NCBI GenBank assembly: GCA_900299255.1
Contig: OMJB01000039.1
Location: forward strand, 1-36,563
Direction of reading: 5' to 3'
DNA: 36,563 bases
Source of the DNA: Sphingobacteriales bacterium
GTDB taxonomy: Bacteria > Bacteroidota > Bacteroidia > Chitinophagales > Chitinophagaceae
Below, one piece after another: positions 1 through 7,386 of this stretch (position 1 is its first letter; every line of letters begins with the position of its first letter). The notes beneath the pieces were generated by a model. That model was not told the origin of the DNA. It did no database searches and saw nothing but the letters and a program-made list of their open reading frames with translations. A program made the translations under genes and the position numbers.

Positions 1-540
1 CTTCAGCTCCGCAAAGGCCGACTGATAAATACTCAGCAGCTCCGCTTCATTGATCAGCGATGTACTGCCCACCACATCACAATCGCACTGCCAGAATTCG
101 CGGTAACGCCCCTTCTGCGGCCTGTCGGCACGCCACACCGGCTGCATCTGGTAACGCCTGAACGGAAAAGCTAGCTCGTTCTGATGCATCACTACATAGC
201 GTGCAAACGGAATAGTAAGATCGTAACGCAGTGCCCTTTCGGTAACTAATGATGATGAATAAGGACGGCTAAGCACCTTATCTACTTCCACCCGGAATTT
301 AGCTTTATCTTCTTCCTTTTTATCGTGCAGCCCGTTATTCAGAATTTTGAAAATCAGCCGGTCGCCCTCCTCTCCGTATTTTCCGGTAAGGGTGGCCAGG
401 TTCTCCATCGAAGGTGTCTCCAGTGGCTGGAATCCATGCAATTCAAAAATCTCGCGGAGTGTATTGAATATATACTGGCGTTTGCGCACTTCGGCAGGCG
501 AAAAATCACGTGTACCCTGCGGTATGGATGGTTTAGACAT
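1..540 (-). CDS. hisS: Histidyl-tRNA synthetase, N-terminal part (runs off the window)
   Basis: Charges tRNA-His with histidine in the cytoplasm (class II aminoacyl-tRNA synthetase). The visible 180 codons begin [15 protein letters not shown], the usual HisS opening, and contain a class II motif 2 region around [18 protein letters not shown] followed by [13 protein letters not shown], where ATP and the adenylate are bound. The ATG at 538-540 is the first one in frame and matches the family start. The C-terminal catalytic remainder and anticodon-binding domain lie outside the window. A phosphatase gene on the same strand ends 52 bases upstream, so the two could be co-transcribed. The identification is secure; the gene is truncated only by the window edge. 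Confidence 0.95.
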   Translation of the reverse strand, partial: MSKPSIPQGTRDFSPAEVRKRQYIFNTLREIFELHGFQPLETPSMENLATLTGKYGEEGDRLIFKILNNGLHDKKEEDKAKFRVEVDKVLSRPYSSSLVTERALRYDLTIPFARYVVMHQNELAFPFRRYQMQPVWRADRPQKGRYREFWQCDCDVVGSTSLINEAELLSIYQSAFAELK

Positions 541-592
541 AATGGATTGCAAAAGTAGCTAGTTATTGGGAATTTGTAACCGGCCATCAGCA

Positions 593-1050
593 TCAATGTT
601 TATACCTGGCAATGATAGCATCGCAGGTAATATCTATAAGGTCATATACTTCCTGGTAGCCTTCTTCACCACCGTAATAAGGATCCGGTACCGATTCATT
701 TTTGCCCAGCCGCAGCTCATTCAGAAAGTAATCTACCCTGCTCATATCTGCTCCTGCACCCCCTATCCTACTGATAGCCGTATAAACATAATCTGCAAAG
801 GCATAGATCAGGTCATACCTCTTAAAATCGGCGGCGGTGAACTTCGCTGCTCTCTGTTCCGAAATATCTATCCCGTGTTTTAAACAAATTTTTGAGAGAA
901 TCTGTGCGGTGGCTCCCCGGTATGATAAGATTCTGTACCCGCCGATTCCACCTCCCAGTCTAGCCCCAGCTGCTGCACCTTATGCCGCAGCACGCCCTCC
1001 GCTATGGGCGAACGGCATATATTACCCAGGCAAACCATAAGTATACGCAT
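593..1050 (-). pseudogene. Low-molecular-weight protein tyrosine phosphatase, frameshifted
   Basis: Family members remove phosphate from phosphotyrosine through a cysteinyl-phosphate intermediate. The start MRILMVCLGNICRSPIAEG carries the complete C-x5-R phosphate loop (Cys7). This frame ends after SQKFV at about 880. A second frame then continues with LKHGIDISEQRAAKFTAADF and further on DPYYGGEEGYQEVYDLID, which holds the general-acid Asp of the family, and stops at 593. Adding one base in the run of five T at 889-893 (A on the coding strand) restores SQKICLKHGIDIS and a normal 152-residue protein. Everything else is conserved, so either the gene was lost very recently or the base is a sequencing error in a homopolymer. 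The gene is divergent from the GreA-like gene and precedes hisS on the same strand. Confidence 0.85.
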
Positions 1051-1170
1051 GTGGCGCAAAACTAATAAAACAGCCATTCATTTACCATTTTGCAGCTTTC
1101 CATTTCTTTGCTATTTTGCCTGTTTATTTTATCGCTAACTCCACTTAATACAACAGCAGATCGGCAGTTT

Positions 1171-1623
1171 ATGTCAACGCTTAAAGAACAACTATACATA
1201 CTTTGCGCCACCTACCTCAGAAACCGAGAAACAGACATTAAATCAGCAATTGCAGCAGCGCAGGAAGCAGCCAATGAAGACACCAAAAGCAGTGCCGGTG
1301 ATAAGTTTGAAACAGGCAGGGAATCAGTGCAGCAAGAGATAGACCTCAACCTGGTGCGCCTGAATGAGCTGAACAAAATGAAAACGGCACTTGAACTGAT
1401 TATTCCGGCTCAGAAAGGCTCTATAGCAGCACCCGGCTCTCTGGTCTTTACCAACAACGGTATTTTTTATGTAGCCATCAGTGCCGGCCAGCTGAAAGTG
1501 GATGGAGCAACCTACATTGCCATATCAGCAGCATCACCCATTGGCACCAACTTTATGGGCCAAACAGCCGGATATGAATTCAGCTTCAATGGCAAAAAAT
1601 ACAAAATAGAAAAGGTTGTCTGA
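1171..1623 (+). CDS. GreA/GreB C-terminal-domain-like small protein
   Basis: A 150-residue soluble protein. An N-terminal helical half (residues 1-85) contains the family stretch SSAGDKFETGRE and has few aromatic residues. The C-terminal half, ending SPIGTNFMGQTAGYEFSFNGKKY, resembles the FKBP-like C-terminal domain of the transcription elongation factors GreA/GreB (S-P-I/L-G...LG...G). Small Bacteroidota relatives are sometimes labelled 3-oxoacyl-ACP synthase, but no thiolase or ketosynthase motif is visible here. The reading frame is open from 1090, but the hydrophobic extension there is not part of the family, so the ATG at 1171 is preferred. A possible link to RNA polymerase is inferred from the domain only; the N-terminal GreA coiled-coil tip with its acidic residues is not evident. 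Confidence 0.8.
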   Translation: MSTLKEQLYILCATYLRNRETDIKSAIAAAQEAANEDTKSSAGDKFETGRESVQQEIDLNLVRLNELNKMKTALELIIPAQKGSIAAPGSLVFTNNGIFYVAISAGQLKVDGATYIAISAASPIGTNFMGQTAGYEFSFNGKKYKIEKVV

Positions 1624-1675
1624 CCGGAGGCCTCACATTCTTTTTTCTTAAAATATTCCCAAATTAGCATCGGAG

Positions 1676-1705
1676 AAGCTACCGTTCCATTTGGAACAGT
1701 AGCTT
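1676..1705 (+). terminator. Hairpin after the GreA-like gene
   Basis: AAGCTAC and GTAGCTT enclose a second stem GTTCC/GGAAC with an ATTT loop and a single C/A mismatch. It lies 52 bases after the GreA-like stop codon and just before the next start. The T-tract is weak (TTTATGCTT), so it may terminate poorly or instead act in the leader of the downstream gene. Confidence 0.5.
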
Positions 1706-1716
1706 TATGCTTACAA

Positions 1717-2466
1717 ATGATACCGTTGAGGTTTATTGTATTTTTTCTCCTTTTTTGTTCGTTCCCTGCTTTTGCACAATCCGTGAATGGCGTGGTGAAG
1801 GACTCCCGTTCCGGCAAACCACTGTTTCCGGTTACAGTAGTCAATGTAAGAACCCAGCAGGGTACATCAACAGATGAAAAAGGAAATTACACTTTGGCAG
1901 CAAAGCCAGGCGATATAATTGCATTCACGTATGTGGGTTATAAGAACAGGCTGCTGCCCTGCCCGGATGCCATATTGGTAGCAACACTAAACACCGAACT
2001 GGAGCCCGCCGAATACCAGCTGGAAGAATTCAGGCTACGGCCGGGGCACCTTACACAATACCAGATGGATTCTGCCGAACGGGCCAGTATATATAAGTTT
2101 CCGTTGCTGAGAGAGCATTCGAGTCCGGTTACCAGCCCTGTTTCGGCGATCGCCGAACTGTTCAACAAGAATTCCAGGCGGATATTTGAATTCCAGAAGA
2201 ACTTTCATGCCGGTGAAACAGAGAAGTTCATCGACACCAGGTACAATCCGGAAATTGTGGAGAAACTGACTGGCGCCATTGGCGATAGTATAGGCCACTT
2301 TATGTATGCCTGCCCCATGCCTTATACTTTTGCCCGCACAGCCAGTGACCTCGAACTAAAGATGTGGATCAGAGACAGCTACCGCAAATGGGTAAAAGAA
2401 GGAGCAAAAGACACAATACCCGCTATTTGGAAATACCACTGGTTACAACAATTCCGAATTAGTTAA
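1717..2466 (+). CDS. Secreted protein with carboxypeptidase-like regulatory domain
   Basis: A 249-residue exported protein of unknown function. Residues 1-20 form a signal peptide (hydrophobic run ending FPAFAQ). Residues 22-100 form a CarboxypepD_reg-like beta-sandwich domain: VNGVVKDSRSGKPLFPVTV, then a T-D-E-K-G-N-Y turn and IIAFTYVGY. This domain is found at the N-terminus of many Bacteroidota outer-membrane receptors, but no plug or barrel follows. The remainder (100-249) is mixed polar sequence with no motif I recognise. Likely periplasmic or outer-membrane associated. It follows the GreA-like gene on the same strand with a hairpin between them. Confidence 0.8.
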   Translation: MIPLRFIVFFLLFCSFPAFAQSVNGVVKDSRSGKPLFPVTVVNVRTQQGTSTDEKGNYTLAAKPGDIIAFTYVGYKNRLLPCPDAILVATLNTELEPAEYQLEEFRLRPGHLTQYQMDSAERASIYKFPLLREHSSPVTSPVSAIAELFNKNSRRIFEFQKNFHAGETEKFIDTRYNPEIVEKLTGAIGDSIGHFMYACPMPYTFARTASDLELKMWIRDSYRKWVKEGAKDTIPAIWKYHWLQQFRIS

Positions 2467-2663
2467 TGCATTTTAATAAACTCCTATGTAGTTCAAATAA
2501 ATATGTTTATGCTTCAGCAATGGCTATACTTATACCTGTTCAACTTATTGGGCAATAATGTTGCTGTCCAACATTTCCGAATAATGTTGAGTAAAAATGA
2601 ATTGAAATAATTGCATAAGGTTGCTGGCGCAAGTATTCAACACCTGATTATAATCCTGATCAA

Positions 2664-3638
2664 TTACCAGCCAAGCAAATAAGCAAATATCAGCGGCGCT
2701 ACGATTGTCGCATCGCTTTCTACAATGAACTTAGGCGTATCAATATCCAGCTTACCCCAGGTGATTTTCTCATTAGGTACGGCACCACTGTACGAACCAT
2801 AAGATGTAGTGCTGTCGCTGATCTGGCAGAAATAGCTCCAGAACGGCACATCATGCCATTCCAGGTCCTGGTACATCATAGGCACTACACAAATCGGGAA
2901 GTCACCGGCTATGCCGCCCCCTATCTGGAAGAAACCTACACCCTTGCCTCCTGAATTAGCACGATACCAATCAGTCAACCACATCATGTATTCAATGCCG
3001 CTCTTCATAGTAGATGGCTTCAGCTCTCCTTTTATGCAGTAAGATGCAAAAATGTTGCCCATAGTACTGTCTTCCCAGCCTGGTACAATGATTGGAATAT
3101 TCTTCTCAGCAGCAGCAATCATCCAGCTGTGCTTTACGTCTATTTCGTAGTCAGGCTTCATAACCTCACTCAGCAGCAGTTTATACATAAACTCATGCGG
3201 AAAATAACGCTCGCCTGCTTCTTCGGCACTCTTCCATATTTTGTAAATATGGCGCTGTATTCTACGGAATGCTTCCTCTTCAGGTATACATGTATCCGTT
3301 ACACGGTTAAAACCCTGCTCCAGCAGTTCAAATTCTTCTTTTGGAGTGAGGTCGCGGTAGTTCGGCACGCGCTTGTAGTGTGTGTGCGCCACCAGGTTCA
3401 TAATATCCTCTTCCAGATTGGCACCTGTGCAGCTGATAATATCTACTTTACCCGCACGTATCATTTCTGCAAACGAAATACCCAGCTCAGCGGTACTCAT
3501 AGCACCTGCCAGCGATACCAGCATTTTGCCCCCTTCAAGCAAATGAGTTTCATATCCTTTTGCCGCATCAACCAGTGCTGCCGCATTGAAGTGGCGGTAA
3601 TGATGCTGTATAAACTGAGAAATTGGCCCTTTGGTCAT
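2664..3638 (-). CDS. Deoxyhypusine-synthase-like protein
   Basis: A 324-residue protein of the deoxyhypusine synthase fold, which uses NAD and spermidine to move an aminobutyl group onto an amine. The start MTKGPISQFIQHHYRHFNAA, the SLAGAMSTAELGI and SCTGANLEEDIMNLVAH blocks, and the C-terminal SGAVPNEKITWGKLDID are family hallmarks. Lys296 in the WGK motif corresponds to the lysine that forms the covalent imine intermediate in eukaryotic enzymes. Bacteria have no eIF5A substrate; bacterial relatives have been connected with polyamine (for example homospermidine) synthesis, so a polyamine role is plausible but unproven here. The ATG at 3636-3638 fits the family; the open frame extends upstream into a terminator and is not used. 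It is downstream of citrate synthase on the same strand, separated by a terminator. Confidence 0.88.
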   Translation of the reverse strand: MTKGPISQFIQHHYRHFNAAALVDAAKGYETHLLEGGKMLVSLAGAMSTAELGISFAEMIRAGKVDIISCTGANLEEDIMNLVAHTHYKRVPNYRDLTPKEEFELLEQGFNRVTDTCIPEEEAFRRIQRHIYKIWKSAEEAGERYFPHEFMYKLLLSEVMKPDYEIDVKHSWMIAAAEKNIPIIVPGWEDSTMGNIFASYCIKGELKPSTMKSGIEYMMWLTDWYRANSGGKGVGFFQIGGGIAGDFPICVVPMMYQDLEWHDVPFWSYFCQISDSTTSYGSYSGAVPNEKITWGKLDIDTPKFIVESDATIVAPLIFAYLLGW

Positions 3639-3713
3639 GACTGTAATTGTTATAAATGTTGTTGTTGTTTGCCTGAAAAGACCGCTTACGCGCTCCTTTC
3701 CAGAATACTGTTC

Positions 3714-3743
3714 AAAAAAAAACGGCCACTGTGCATGGCCGTT
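3714..3743 (-). terminator. Rho-independent terminator of citrate synthase gene
   Basis: Arms AACGGCCA (3721-3728) and TGGCCGTT (3736-3743) with a 7-base loop, followed on the minus strand by nine T (3714-3722). It lies 17 bases beyond the citrate synthase stop codon and insulates the deoxyhypusine-synthase-like gene, which would need its own promoter or readthrough. Confidence 0.92.
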
Positions 3744-3760
3744 CAATACCATATTTTTTA

Positions 3761-5080
3761 TTAAGAAACAGCTTCTTTCTGCTCAATAAACTTCTTAACC
3801 CATTCTGTTGTAATTGACTTCGGGCGCTCAATTGGGAAACCAAGTGCGCGGTCCCAGCAAAGGCTGGCAAGTACACCAAGTGCGCGCGATACGCCGAACA
3901 ACACTGTGTAAAACTCCTCTTCAACAAGTCCGTAGTGTTTAAGCAAAGCACCTGAATGAGCATCTACGTTAGGCCACGGGTTTTTTATCTTGCCTGTGTT
4001 TTCCAGAATGGGTGGTGCCACCTCATAAATATTCCACACAGTCTTAACTGTTGAGTCATCAGGGCAGTGTGTTTTTGCAAATTCCATCTGCGCAATGAAC
4101 CTTGGGTCTGTTTTGCGCAGAACGGCATGCCCGTATCCAGGCACTACCTTTCCCTCGCTAAGTGTTTTCTTTATATAATCTGCTATCTGATCTTTGGTTG
4201 GTGCATCGGAACCCAGTTCGGTACACATTCCTTCTATCCACCTGATCACTTCCTGATTTGCAAGACCATGCAACGGACCAGCCAGACCTGTCATACCTGC
4301 CGCAAAAGACAAATAAGGATCGCTCAATGCTGAACCTACCAGGTGGGTAGCATGCGCCGATACGTTACCGCCTTCATGGTCGGCATGTATAGTCAGGTAC
4401 AGGCGCATCAGCTCCTTAAATGCCTCGCTGTCGTAACCAAGCATATGTGCAAAGTTGCCGCTCCAGTCCAGCATGCCATCCGGCTGTATATGATCGCCAT
4501 TTTTATACTTGCGGCGGTATATATATGCCGCAATCCTTGGCAGGCGGGCAATCAGCGTCATGGTGTCTTCATAAATATAATCCCAGTATACCTTTTTGCT
4601 GATGCCATCGTTATAGGCTTTTGCAAACTTTGATTCAGTACCCAGGGCAAGTATCGCAGCAGTAAACTGCGTCATAGGGTGCGTGCTTACAGGGAATGAC
4701 TCAATAACATCAAACACATAATTAGGCACATGCGACCTCCGAGCCCATGTAGCAGATATATGCTCCGCATTTTCCTGGGTTGGGCACTCGCCTACCAGCA
4801 TCAGGTAAAACAACCCCTCTGGCATAGGCTCTTTTCCATCCTGGTTCTTGGGTAATTTCTCCCTCAGCTCAGGTATCGAAAAACCACGGAAACGTATACC
4901 CTCATTCGAGTCCAGCAACGATGTTTCAGTCACCAGCCCTGTTATACCCCTCATGCCCTGGTATACCTGAGCAATTGTTACATCTTCTATCTTTTTGTTG
5001 CCGTACTGTTCAATGATTTTCTTAATCTCTGTTCCCTGTTCATCTGCCTTTTGCTTGAAAAGGTCTTTTACATAACCCAT
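3761..5080 (-). CDS. gltA: Citrate synthase (eukaryote-like type)
   Basis: Condenses acetyl-CoA and oxaloacetate to citrate at the entry of the TCA cycle, in the cytoplasm. The 439-residue length and the blocks GPLHGLANQEV, VPGYGHAVLRKTDPRF and NVDAHSGALL give the full catalytic triad His271, His318 and Asp373. The sequence has the long N-terminal helix region (MGYVKDLFKQKADEQGTE) and the PGYGHAVLRKTDPR wording of mitochondrial citrate synthases rather than the allosteric E. coli form, as is common in Bacteroidota. The ATG at 5078-5080 is preceded on the coding strand by a TACATTTG box at 5121-5128 and the gene ends in a strong terminator, so it is probably a single-gene unit. It is divergent from the isoaspartyl peptidase gene. 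Confidence 0.97.
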   Translation of the reverse strand: MGYVKDLFKQKADEQGTEIKKIIEQYGNKKIEDVTIAQVYQGMRGITGLVTETSLLDSNEGIRFRGFSIPELREKLPKNQDGKEPMPEGLFYLMLVGECPTQENAEHISATWARRSHVPNYVFDVIESFPVSTHPMTQFTAAILALGTESKFAKAYNDGISKKVYWDYIYEDTMTLIARLPRIAAYIYRRKYKNGDHIQPDGMLDWSGNFAHMLGYDSEAFKELMRLYLTIHADHEGGNVSAHATHLVGSALSDPYLSFAAGMTGLAGPLHGLANQEVIRWIEGMCTELGSDAPTKDQIADYIKKTLSEGKVVPGYGHAVLRKTDPRFIAQMEFAKTHCPDDSTVKTVWNIYEVAPPILENTGKIKNPWPNVDAHSGALLKHYGLVEEEFYTVLFGVSRALGVLASLCWDRALGFPIERPKSITTEWVKKFIEQKEAVS

Positions 5081-5120
5081 ATAGTATATTAATTAAGGAA
5101 AGAATGTTCTTTTTCGGTTG

Positions 5121-5128
5121 CAAATGTA
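5121..5128 (-). promoter_or_regulatory. Putative -7 box for citrate synthase gene
   Basis: CAAATGTA on the plus strand reads TACATTTG on the coding strand, matching the Bacteroidota consensus TAnnTTTG, 40 bases before the start codon. A GTTTG lies further upstream at a longer than usual spacing (26 bases), so only the -7 element is convincing. Confidence 0.5.
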
Positions 5129-5241
5129 GTAAAAGACGGTTAAATTGAATTGAACAAACTTGCAAACGTTCGTTAAATAAACAGGCTTTTGCCCGTTACA
5201 AACGTAACTTTACAAATTATCAAAAGAAAGCACACATACGA

Positions 5242-6165
5242 ATGAATAAAATATCAATTGCAGTACACGGTGGCGCCGGTACCATCCTGCGCAGTAACAT
5301 GACGGATTCCCTCCAGAAGGAATACGAAATGGGGCTTACTGAGGCTATCAGCAAAGGTTACAATGTGATGGCAGGCGGTGGCAGCAGCCTGGATGCCGTT
5401 GCCGCTGCTGTTGCGTCACTTGAAGGCTTTCCATTATTTAACGCAGGCCGGGGCGCAGTGTTTAATAACGAAGGAAAACACGAAATGGATGCCGCCATAA
5501 TGAACGGCAGCAACCTGGAAGCCGGTGCCGTATGCGGTGTGTCTCATATCAAAAACCCGGTATTGCTGGCCAAAGAGGTTATGCTGCACAGCGGCCACGT
5601 GTTGCTGAGCGGTGCAGGTGCCGAAAAATTTGCAAAACTGAAAGGCATTGCCTTTGAAGAGGATGCCTATTTCTATACCGAACAACGTTACAGGCAGTGG
5701 CAGGATGCATTGAAGGAAGGCGTAGTGCAGCTAGACCATACCGATAAAAAATATGGCACAGTCGGGGCTGTTGCGCTAGACGGGCATGGCAACCTGGCTG
5801 CCGCAACCAGTACCGGCGGGCTTACCAATAAAAAATTCGGCAGGGTTGGCGACAGCCCCATCCCCGGAGCCGGCACCTATGCCAATAACAACACCTGTGC
5901 CATCTCATGCACCGGCTTCGGCGAATTGTTCATCAGGTCGGTCGTAGCATACGATATCTCCTGCCTTATGGAGTACAAGGGGCTATCCCTGCACGAGGCA
6001 TGCAACATAGTCGTACATCAGAAACTGATAAAAATAGGCGGTGAGGGCGGCCTCGTGGCCATAGATAAACTGGGCAACATAGAAATGCCATTTAACAGCG
6101 AGGGCATGTACCGTGCCTGCAAAAACAGCAACGGATTGATGGAGGTAAAGATATACAGGGAGTAA
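5242..6165 (+). CDS. iaaA: Isoaspartyl peptidase / type 2 L-asparaginase
   Basis: Hydrolyses isoaspartyl dipeptides and L-asparagine. It is an N-terminal nucleophile hydrolase made as a precursor that cuts itself into alpha and beta subunits. The opening ISIAVHGGAGT, the block FNAGRGAVFNNEGKHEMDAA and the cleavage site at KKYGTVGAVALD, with Thr173 as the predicted nucleophile that becomes the beta-subunit N-terminus, identify the family. STGGLTNKKFGRVGDSPIPG and CTGFGELFIR supply the substrate-binding loops. The 307-residue length is normal. No signal peptide is visible, so this form is probably cytoplasmic. It is transcribed away from citrate synthase and ends before a bidirectional terminator. 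Confidence 0.95.
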   Translation: MNKISIAVHGGAGTILRSNMTDSLQKEYEMGLTEAISKGYNVMAGGGSSLDAVAAAVASLEGFPLFNAGRGAVFNNEGKHEMDAAIMNGSNLEAGAVCGVSHIKNPVLLAKEVMLHSGHVLLSGAGAEKFAKLKGIAFEEDAYFYTEQRYRQWQDALKEGVVQLDHTDKKYGTVGAVALDGHGNLAAATSTGGLTNKKFGRVGDSPIPGAGTYANNNTCAISCTGFGELFIRSVVAYDISCLMEYKGLSLHEACNIVVHQKLIKIGGEGGLVAIDKLGNIEMPFNSEGMYRACKNSNGLMEVKIYRE

Positions 6166-6284
6166 GTGTATTGCCGATATGGATGGTTTACTGCAAAGCT
6201 TTCAGGCATGGCAATACCGGCGTTAGCTCCAGGCGTTAAAAACGGTTCAGCCTGAGTAAAAAAAATTGTTGCGATAGAATAAAA

Positions 6285-6320
6285 AAAAGCTGGTGCCTCG
6301 GAAATGAGGCAACAGCTTTT
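6285..6320. terminator. Bidirectional terminator between convergent genes
   Basis: AAAAGCTG-g-TGCCTC and GAGGCA-a-CAGCTTTT enclose a 6-base loop. On the plus strand it ends in TTTT; on the minus strand in eight T. It serves the isoaspartyl peptidase gene from the left and the secreted-protein gene at 6355-6945 from the right. Confidence 0.88.
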
Positions 6321-6354
6321 ACAATCAGATTGCTGATTGACTATGCAGAGAATG

Positions 6355-6945
6355 TTATTCAACATTCTTTGAGAAGTACTTAGCCAGGCCTTTGCCGGCC
6401 ATTGCATATGCTTCCTGAATACGCTCACCGGTATCGTAGTCATTACCCATAAAAGTACGGCCAGGGCAGTTGCTGATCTCCATTTTTACAATAATCTTAT
6501 CCGGATTGGCTGTCTCTACAATAATTACCTCACCATCAATGTATGCGTTTTTGCGTGTAATACCAATATTAAAGCCCGGCTCAGTAAATACAGTCCTGAA
6601 GGTCATTGTATATTTTTCTGTCGGGTAGTTGCCTGCTTTGATCTCACAGTACTTATTGAATTCCTCTTCAAACCTTGGTTCAAACCTGCGGTTACGGTCG
6701 CTGTACCAGTCTTTTTCCCATTTGTCGCCGCGGCCCGATTCTTTTTTATTCAGCGCTTCTTTCTTTTCAGCAATGTACTCTTTTTCAGCTTTCTTGCCTA
6801 CTTCCATACCGCTGTAGTCATATTTCAGGTTAATTTTCTTGATCCCCTTCAGGGTTTCAATGTTGCCCTCTTTAACTCTGGGCCGCTGTGCAAAGGCCGG
6901 ATAAATGCTGGTGATCAGCAAAGCCAAAAGAATCAGTTTTTTCAT
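6355..6945 (-). CDS. Secreted/periplasmic protein of unknown function
   Basis: A 196-residue protein with a clear signal peptide (MKKLILLALLITSIYPAFAQ, cut after about residue 19). The mature part has a highly charged stretch (residues 45-95) with runs such as KKAEKEYIAEKKEALNKKE and SDRNRRFEPRFEEEFN, followed by a beta-rich half (YTMTFRTVFTEPGFNIGI, EVIIVETANPDKIIVKMEI). It ends with a helix containing YAMAGKGLAKYFSK. The layout suggests a periplasmic or outer-membrane-associated globular protein; I do not recognise a named family. A TAACTTTG box (6962-6969 on the coding strand) sits 17 bases before the start codon, so the leader would be very short. The gene stands alone and ends in a strong terminator. 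Confidence 0.82.
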   Translation of the reverse strand: MKKLILLALLITSIYPAFAQRPRVKEGNIETLKGIKKINLKYDYSGMEVGKKAEKEYIAEKKEALNKKESGRGDKWEKDWYSDRNRRFEPRFEEEFNKYCEIKAGNYPTEKYTMTFRTVFTEPGFNIGITRKNAYIDGEVIIVETANPDKIIVKMEISNCPGRTFMGNDYDTGERIQEAYAMAGKGLAKYFSKNVE

Positions 6946-6961
6946 TTGTTTTAATTTTACA

Positions 6962-6969
6962 CAAAGTTA
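6962..6969 (-). promoter_or_regulatory. Putative -7 box of the 6355-6945 gene
   Basis: Plus-strand CAAAGTTA reads TAACTTTG on the coding strand, an exact TAnnTTTG match just upstream of the start codon. No -33 TTG is present at the expected 19-21 bases, so it is tentative. Confidence 0.4.
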
Positions 6970-7045
6970 CTGCTGTTTTTCTGGTTGAAGAAGTTACAGG
7001 CAATATAAATTTAGCTTGTAGTTCGCCTGGTTGCCCAAAAGCACT

Positions 7046-7085
7046 GTCATTTCGACCGAAACGCAGTGAAGGGAGAAATTTCCTG
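7046..7085. repeat. Dispersed intergenic repeat-like segment
   Basis: The segment begins TGTCATTTCGACCGAAACG and continues to GGGAGAAATTTCC, so its ends can pair (ATTTC near the start, GAAAT near the end). From memory it resembles short non-coding repeats seen between genes in many Bacteroidota genomes. Only one copy is in this window, so its repeat status cannot be shown here. Confidence 0.4.
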
Positions 7086-7342
7086 ATATAAAATGGCTCA
7101 GCCCAATAGTTCCCGCCTTTCGGTCTTATTCTAATGTCGCGGCAGAATCTCTCGCAGCCACTGCCGATATAGCAAGTATCGGCGGTGCTGTACGAATAGA
7201 ATAGGAATGCCTTATGTTCTTAATCTAATCTCCTGTAATTTGATGAGTTGTTGGTCAGAAAATAAGACCAACAACAGCGGAAGCTGATAATCAGCCAATT
7301 GCGCAGCACAGGTCATTTCCGGCACCGGAAGAAACCAGAAGC

Positions 7343-7375
7343 AAAACGGAAGTAAAACGGAAGTTGACTTCCGTT
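7343..7375. repeat. Direct and inverted AACGGAAGT repeats
   Basis: AAAACGGAAGT occurs twice in tandem (7343-7353 and 7354-7364), and the second copy is followed after TG by the exact inverse ACTTCCGTT (7367-7375). This gives a 9-base-arm palindrome just beyond the stop codon of the lytic transglycosylase gene. It has no T-tract, so it is a weak terminator at best and could be a protein site. Confidence 0.55.
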
Positions 7376-7386
7376 ACCGTAAAATG

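Larger units (their letters stand above)
6970..7386. other. Gene-free gap with a dispersed repeat and a palindrome
   Basis: About 420 bases with no convincing reading frame. It holds a repeat-like segment at 7046-7085 and a direct plus inverted repeat cluster at 7343-7375. The rest shows no hairpin with a T-tract and no tRNA. Confidence 0.6.

Noticed and set aside
1090-1170. Hydrophobic N-terminal extension of the GreA-like protein (possible signal peptide)
   Set aside because: The remaining protein matches a cytoplasmic family starting at the ATG at 1171, so the extension is most likely untranslated leader.
3129-3764. Plus-strand open frame of 211 codons
   Set aside because: Antisense to the deoxyhypusine-synthase-like gene and its terminator; Cys/Phe-rich product with no motif.
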